From Phycisphaerales bacterium UBA2421 (lineage in GTDB: Bacteria; Planctomycetota; Phycisphaerae; Tepidisphaerales; Tepidisphaeraceae), in contig DDRH01000027.1 of NCBI GenBank assembly GCA_002343075.1, positions 1 to 53,678 of the forward strand: a stretch of DNA of 53,678 nt. Reading direction: 5' to 3'. Positions 49,534 to 53,678 of the stretch are shown here, piece by piece; the first letter of the stretch is position 1, and each line of letters starts with the position of its first letter. Below the pieces are notes generated by a model, which saw only the letters and a list, made by a program, of their open reading frames with translations, searched no databases and was not told the DNA's origin. Made by a program: the position numbers and the translations under genes.

Positions 49534-50865
49534 TTAAAATGGCATGGGCACGCCGAGCAACCGGTAACGGAGCATCGCCAGCGCCATTTTCGCGGCGCGG
49601 TCGCGGACCATGTCGCGGTCGCCGGGGAAGTTGAATGTGCGCGCGACGGCAAAGACTTCTTCTTCCCGATCGGCGTTTCGAAATCCCGGCTGTCTAAGAT
49701 TGGGTAGATGCGCCAGTCCGACACAGACGGTGCCGACCGGCTTGGCTGCCGATCCCCCGTCTGGCCCGGCGATGCCACTGACAGCAAGGGCATAATCAGA
49801 CCTGGTGAGCCGCCGGGCGTGTTTTGCCATTGCGATCACCACTGGCTCACTCACCGCGCCGTGCACATGGATGATGTTCTCGCTGACCCCAAGGCGGTCC
49901 GTCTTGGCTTGATTGCTGTACACAATGAAGCCCTGTTTGAAATAGGCGCTCGAGCCGGGGATATCGGTGAGATACTTCGCTATCAGCCCGCCGGTGCAGC
50001 TTTCGGCCGTGGTGACTGTCTGTACGATTGATCGCGAATCAGTTGTTTCCGCACCGTTGGTGAGCAGTTTTGCAACGGCGCTGGCCAGCGAATCGTCATC
50101 GGTGCCGTAGATCAATTCGCCAAGCTTGTCGCGGCATGCGTCGATCGTCTGGCGCATTGCGTTCTCGCCTTCGTCAGGCGAGGGTGCCCGGGCGTTGATC
50201 CGGAGGGAGACGACGTTATTGCTCACGGTCGTGCCGACGCTCGGATTGCGTTTGCGATCCATCAGATCGCCGAGCATTTCTGCAACCTGGCTCTCGCCTG
50301 CCCCGAAGGTGTGAAGCGTCCGCTGTAGAATGACAGCACCGCCGGAAGCCTTTCTGATTGCCGGAAGAACATGCTCCGTGAACATCGGCTTCATTTCCTT
50401 CGGGACGCCGGGCATGCAGAAGAGTGTGCAGTCGGCAGCCGGCAGCGAGCAGGAAAATCCGCATGCAGTGCCGTTGGGATTATCCAACATGGTGCAGCCA
50501 GTAGGGAGCATGGCTTGTATTCGGTTTCGATCGACCATGGGCCGCTTCCTGGCGGCAAAAAACGCGATCATCTTGTCGAGCCATTCCTGGCTCAACTGCA
50601 GGTTTACCCCGGCTACTTTCGCAACGGCCTGGCGAGTGAGGTCATCATCGGTAGGGCCCAGCCCCCCGGAGATGAAGAGAAAGTTGCAGCGGGGTGATAT
50701 CTCTTGAATTGCGATTTCGATGCTCCGTTGGTCGTCCCCAACGGTGCGGTGTTCCCCGATGTCACACCCGACCGCAGCAAGCTGCCTGGCGATCCATTGA
50801 GTGTTGGTATCGAGGGTTTGGCCGAGGACGAGTTCATCGCCGATCGAGAGAATGCTTGCTCGCAT
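49534..50865 (-). CDS. cinA: CinA-family protein (nicotinamide-nucleotide amidase with MoeA-like domain)
   Basis: CinA combines an N-terminal molybdopterin-binding-like (ADP-ribose pyrophosphatase) domain with a C-terminal PncC amidase that recycles nicotinamide mononucleotide. The 443-residue protein shows both. The N-terminal part has ILSIGDELVLGQTLDTNTQW and FISGGLGPTDDDLTRQAVAK. The C-terminal amidase part has TVTTAESCTGGLIAKYLTDI near residue 285, GSSAYFKQGFIVYSNQAKTD and VSGIAGPDGGSAAKPVGTVC. It lies 32 bases downstream of the transglutaminase gene and may share its transcript. A functional connection between them is not apparent. Confidence 0.95.
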   Translation of the reverse strand: MRASILSIGDELVLGQTLDTNTQWIARQLAAVGCDIGEHRTVGDDQRSIEIAIQEISPRCNFLFISGGLGPTDDDLTRQAVAKVAGVNLQLSQEWLDKMIAFFAARKRPMVDRNRIQAMLPTGCTMLDNPNGTACGFSCSLPAADCTLFCMPGVPKEMKPMFTEHVLPAIRKASGGAVILQRTLHTFGAGESQVAEMLGDLMDRKRNPSVGTTVSNNVVSLRINARAPSPDEGENAMRQTIDACRDKLGELIYGTDDDSLASAVAKLLTNGAETTDSRSIVQTVTTAESCTGGLIAKYLTDIPGSSAYFKQGFIVYSNQAKTDRLGVSENIIHVHGAVSEPVVIAMAKHARRLTRSDYALAVSGIAGPDGGSAAKPVGTVCVGLAHLPNLRQPGFRNADREEEVFAVARTFNFPGDRDMVRDRAAKMALAMLRYRLLGVPMPF

Positions 50866-50897
50866 AGTAGATTTCTGTGGTCAAGGTGCAGACCTGC

Positions 50898-53213
50898 TTA
50901 CGCCAGCGCCGCCTGAAGCCGGTCAACAGTTTTTAACAGTCTCCGCTGCTGTACAGGGCTGATATCGTGATCGCCGTATCGCACTCGGTAATAGACGTCC
51001 GTCAGACGATGCACGCGATCGTAGACGTCGGGCGGGAGAAATGACATCGACCGGGCAAACTCCATTGGCGTGGCGTGTGCCGGACGGCGTACCCCATTTT
51101 TCTCAAGCAGTTGCGACAGGCGGTCGTAAAATTCGAGCTGTCGGGCCAGGCGAAGCTGATCAGACTTCGGCAGCGCGTCGAGGCCGATGCGCCTTGCCCT
51201 TTGCCAGAGCCGCCATCTCTCGAACACAAACCACCCGACAGCGGCGAGCGTGAAGCCGATCATCAACAGGAGCAAGCCCGTGAGTACGCGCGTGCTGACC
51301 GAATAAAACAACGCCGGATTCCTCAGCCGCTGCTTGAACGAGCTGATCGCCCCGGAAGCCCGCCCGGCCGTGTTGGTCATTGCCGTGTCGGCGGCGTTGA
51401 TGATGTTCGTGCGCGAGTCGCGATCATATGCCACGACGGACTCTGCCCAGATGTACTCAAGGTAGTTAAAAGCGTGCATAAACTTCTGCCACGCCGTCTG
51501 CTCCGGAGCGGAGCCATCTGCCAGCCGGCTGCTCGTGGGGTCGAAGGTCTCCCACCCGTGCGGGCCGCGCACTTCCACCCAGGCATGGGCATGACTCTGC
51601 CGGACGATGTAAAAGCCCTCGCCCCAGTTGTTGTACTCGTCGCACCGAAATCCGGTCACCATACGAGCTTCAACCCCGAGCGATTGCAGGGCAAGGACCA
51701 TTGTCCCGGCGAAGAATTCGCAATGGCCCTTCTTGAACTCGGTGAGAAAGGCGACAATCGGGTCGGTGTCGCGCGGCAGGGAGGTGAGATCGAGCGTATA
51801 CTCAAAGTTGTCGCGCAGATATCGTTCAATGTTTCTCGCGATCTCCATGTCAACTTCGCCCGGCACAGGCAGCCTGCGTAGCTGGTCGATGAGCGGCCCT
51901 TGCTCGCCCATTCCCGATACTTCCGGGTTGCGGGCAAACTCGCGGATTTCGGGGGCAATCGCCGACTTTTGCGCAGGGCGCACATTCTGCGCCATGCTTT
52001 GAAACTGCCACATCAGATTGCGTGCCGCCCGGCGCGATCCGGGCACACTTGCGTGAAGTGGTCGTCGATCAAGCAGGCGCCGCGACGACACTTCGTACTT
52101 GAACTGCCCGCTGAGCGGGTCTTGAAGCTCGATGGTTTCGTCGAGTGGATTGTAAGAGGCCGTGCGGTCTCGGGACGTACTGATTGCTGTGATCCCCGCC
52201 ATCGCAAACAGTGCCCTGCTGGCGTTGGCTTCCAGCTTCACCTGTTGCCGCCAAATGTCGGTGCCATCGTCATCGACGAAGTATTGCACTTCATCGGCCC
52301 GGAGACTGACCGGCTCTCTTGCTTCCCATGGCATGGTTGATTCATTCGTCCATTGCCACGGCGCGCGATTGGCGGCGTCGTTGCCGCTGTAAACATTGTA
52401 AGTGCGCCCCCGCAATAGCAGTGGCATCGTGCCGGCGACCAGCCGCCCGTTGTGAAAGAGCCGCACGCTGGCAACTTGTTCCGTGTTTTGCGTGATTCTC
52501 GCGATGTTCTGAAACGATACCTCATCGCTAAACCCTGTGAGCGATTGCTGTGCGCGCATCTGCAGAGCGAACACATTGGCTCCGCTGCCGCGCGGAAACA
52601 GTAGAAACACCAGCACGGCCATCGCGATGGACGCGCAGGCCACCAGGATCGTCAGCCGGCGCATGGATCGTCCAAGGTACCGCTGATCCTGCCGAAGTGT
52701 GTCCGGGGGCACATTTTCTTCGCTCAAGCCGAGCATTGCCTTGGCCTGGTCGGTCTCCAGCTTCAAATGAAACAGCAGGCACGCGTAGAGTGCCAGAAAT
52801 ATGTGTGCGAGCAGGACCAGTCCGAAAATCAGGCTTGCCGAGTTGATGGCCGCTGCCACCATGAGCAGGACGGTGAGTACGAGCAGTTGGGCGTAGTCGC
52901 GATTGCTGCGCAGCTCATACAGCTTGACCAACTGCAGCCAGATCAAGAACTGCCCAAGAATGAAGACCGCGCGCGTCTGCAATTCATCGTAGAGTGACAG
53001 GGCGGTGAATATAAATAACGTGGTGGTGACAAGCCCGGCTAACCATCGGGGCATGGGCTTAAACCGGCGCGTCTTCATCAACCATGCGTGCAGAACAAGT
53101 GCACCGACCGACAGAATGAACGCCTCAACCGAACTCGCAGCCAGCGCAAAACCTGCAAAGCCCAGAAAGAGCAGTACATAAAGCGTCGTGCGAAACTGGC
53201 TGATGTCGTACAT
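50898..53213 (-). CDS. TgpA-like membrane transglutaminase
   Basis: The 771-residue protein follows the TgpA plan. Six or seven N-terminal transmembrane helices (DUF3488-like, from MYDISQFRTTLYVLLFLGFA to about residue 215) come first, then a periplasmic transglutaminase-like domain. One further helix (VLTGLLLLMIGFTLAAVGW near residue 645) and a cytosolic DUF4129-like tail follow. The catalytic cysteine is in KKGHCEFFAGTMVLALQSLG near residue 484. The histidine is in SHAHAWVEVRGPHGWE and the aspartate in TFDPTSSR, so the triad is complete. The DUF58 gene fragment upstream is its usual neighbour (MoxR-DUF58-TgpA cluster). In Pseudomonas TgpA is essential and periplasmic; the substrate is unknown. 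Confidence 0.93.
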   Translation of the reverse strand: MYDISQFRTTLYVLLFLGFAGFALAASSVEAFILSVGALVLHAWLMKTRRFKPMPRWLAGLVTTTLFIFTALSLYDELQTRAVFILGQFLIWLQLVKLYELRSNRDYAQLLVLTVLLMVAAAINSASLIFGLVLLAHIFLALYACLLFHLKLETDQAKAMLGLSEENVPPDTLRQDQRYLGRSMRRLTILVACASIAMAVLVFLLFPRGSGANVFALQMRAQQSLTGFSDEVSFQNIARITQNTEQVASVRLFHNGRLVAGTMPLLLRGRTYNVYSGNDAANRAPWQWTNESTMPWEAREPVSLRADEVQYFVDDDGTDIWRQQVKLEANASRALFAMAGITAISTSRDRTASYNPLDETIELQDPLSGQFKYEVSSRRLLDRRPLHASVPGSRRAARNLMWQFQSMAQNVRPAQKSAIAPEIREFARNPEVSGMGEQGPLIDQLRRLPVPGEVDMEIARNIERYLRDNFEYTLDLTSLPRDTDPIVAFLTEFKKGHCEFFAGTMVLALQSLGVEARMVTGFRCDEYNNWGEGFYIVRQSHAHAWVEVRGPHGWETFDPTSSRLADGSAPEQTAWQKFMHAFNYLEYIWAESVVAYDRDSRTNIINAADTAMTNTAGRASGAISSFKQRLRNPALFYSVSTRVLTGLLLLMIGFTLAAVGWFVFERWRLWQRARRIGLDALPKSDQLRLARQLEFYDRLSQLLEKNGVRRPAHATPMEFARSMSFLPPDVYDRVHRLTDVYYRVRYGDHDISPVQQRRLLKTVDRLQAALA

Positions 53214-53262
53214 ATCTCGTCTTGCCTAAATCCTCGACACATCGCGCCGCCGGATGCTGATT

Positions 53263-53678
53263 CTAGGCTCCATCTCTTACAACAAATCCGTGATAACCTG
53301 GCGGCTGTTGCGCGAGTGGCATCGCGTGTGCAAAATCGATGCTCGAATCAAACCGAAACCACCTGTGTGCCTGGGGTGAATGCGGGCGAATCACCAAAAC
53401 CGATGAACCGGGCAATTCCATCGCCGAAGCGCTGCCGGCGGCGGTGAAGAGCACGGGTGTTGAAACCGAATCCATCTGCTCTCGCGCGGCCGCCAGCAGT
53501 TCGTCAGTTGATCGCCGCACATTCAGCGGCAGGGATGCCAGCATCGACAGCAGTTCGCGCCGGTGTCGCTTGCCCCGCGCTGGCTCGAGTGACGTCCAGC
53601 CCTCGTTCCATGCCGTCAAGCCGACCGGCAACTCGGCTTCAATCGCATAGCTCGCCAGCGAGGCAGCCATGGCAATAC
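53263..53678 (-). CDS. DUF58 protein, C-terminal end (rest outside window)
   Basis: The frame enters from beyond the right edge and ends at a stop at 53263. The visible 138 residues include IAMAASLASYAIEAELPVGL, then RHRRELLSMLASLPLNVRRS, and a last beta strand GYHGFVVRDGA. They match the C-terminal end of DUF58 proteins, which have a vWA-like fold. The position 50 bases upstream of a TgpA-like gene supports the call, because DUF58, TgpA and a MoxR ATPase normally form one cluster. The start and the DUF58 signature lie outside the window. Confidence 0.75.
   Translation of the reverse strand, partial: IAMAASLASYAIEAELPVGLTAWNEGWTSLEPARGKRHRRELLSMLASLPLNVRRSTDELLAAAREQMDSVSTPVLFTAAGSASAMELPGSSVLVIRPHSPQAHRWFRFDSSIDFAHAMPLAQQPPGYHGFVVRDGA

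Overview
The window looks like the chromosome of a planctomycete, most likely in or near the class Phycisphaerae (roughly 58-60 % GC by eye). The evidence is an operon of a giant PEP-CTERM beta-strand-repeat protein with a dockerin-like segment, a CHRD/dockerin protein, a DUF1800 protein and a Tat-exported DUF1501 protein, together with many short lipoproteins and a planctomycete-type REP-associated transposase. This placement is inferred from gene content; no rRNA is present.

Layout. 0-1.5 kb: partial RRM protein, tRNA-Arg(CCT), rsmG. 1.5-11.2 kb: a minus-strand gene row nuoD, four-helix-bundle ORF, nuoE, a tyrosine phosphatase, a small ORF, nuoF, thiS, (opposite-strand REP transposase), thiG, a U32 protease-family gene. 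11.4-16.3 kb: a compact plus-strand phage head module (portal, small ORF, SU10-type capsid, connector, holin-like ORF, lipoprotein, small ORF) with no terminase or tail genes. 16.3-21.5 kb: a lipoprotein hydrolase, birA and pyruvate carboxylase. 21.6-27.3 kb: YkgJ protein, lipoproteins, a TolB-like propeller and a Xer recombinase. 27.5-29.4 kb: a nuclease-fold protein and aspartokinase. 29.5-38.5 kb: the PEP-CTERM/DUF1800/DUF1501 operon. 38.7-44 kb: a PAS-GAF-receiver protein and two GT-C membrane proteins. 44-53.7 kb: prfA, a DMP19-type protein, a broken PIN gene and its partner, groES-groEL, a response regulator, cinA, a TgpA-like transglutaminase and the end of a DUF58 gene.

The most unusual structure is a set of intergenic inverted-repeat elements. 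Nearly every stop-to-start gap of the nuo-thi-U32 row, and the groES-groEL, groES-upstream and groEL-downstream gaps, holds arms of degenerate 7-9 bp units (CACGAAG, CCAAGG, GGATGAA, CACAGAG, CACAGAT, ACGATGA, CTAGCAA). One element encloses an intact four-helix-bundle (23S IVS/Avd-like) gene between 33-bp inverted arms that match at 32 of 33 positions. Part of that arm (25 bp) recurs exactly in an ORF-less element between groES and groEL, 38.7 kb away. I read this as a possible autonomous/non-autonomous pair of a mobile intergenic element; that is an inference.

Two genes carry in-frame stop codons: TAA between CHRD and DUF1800, and TGA in the PIN gene.
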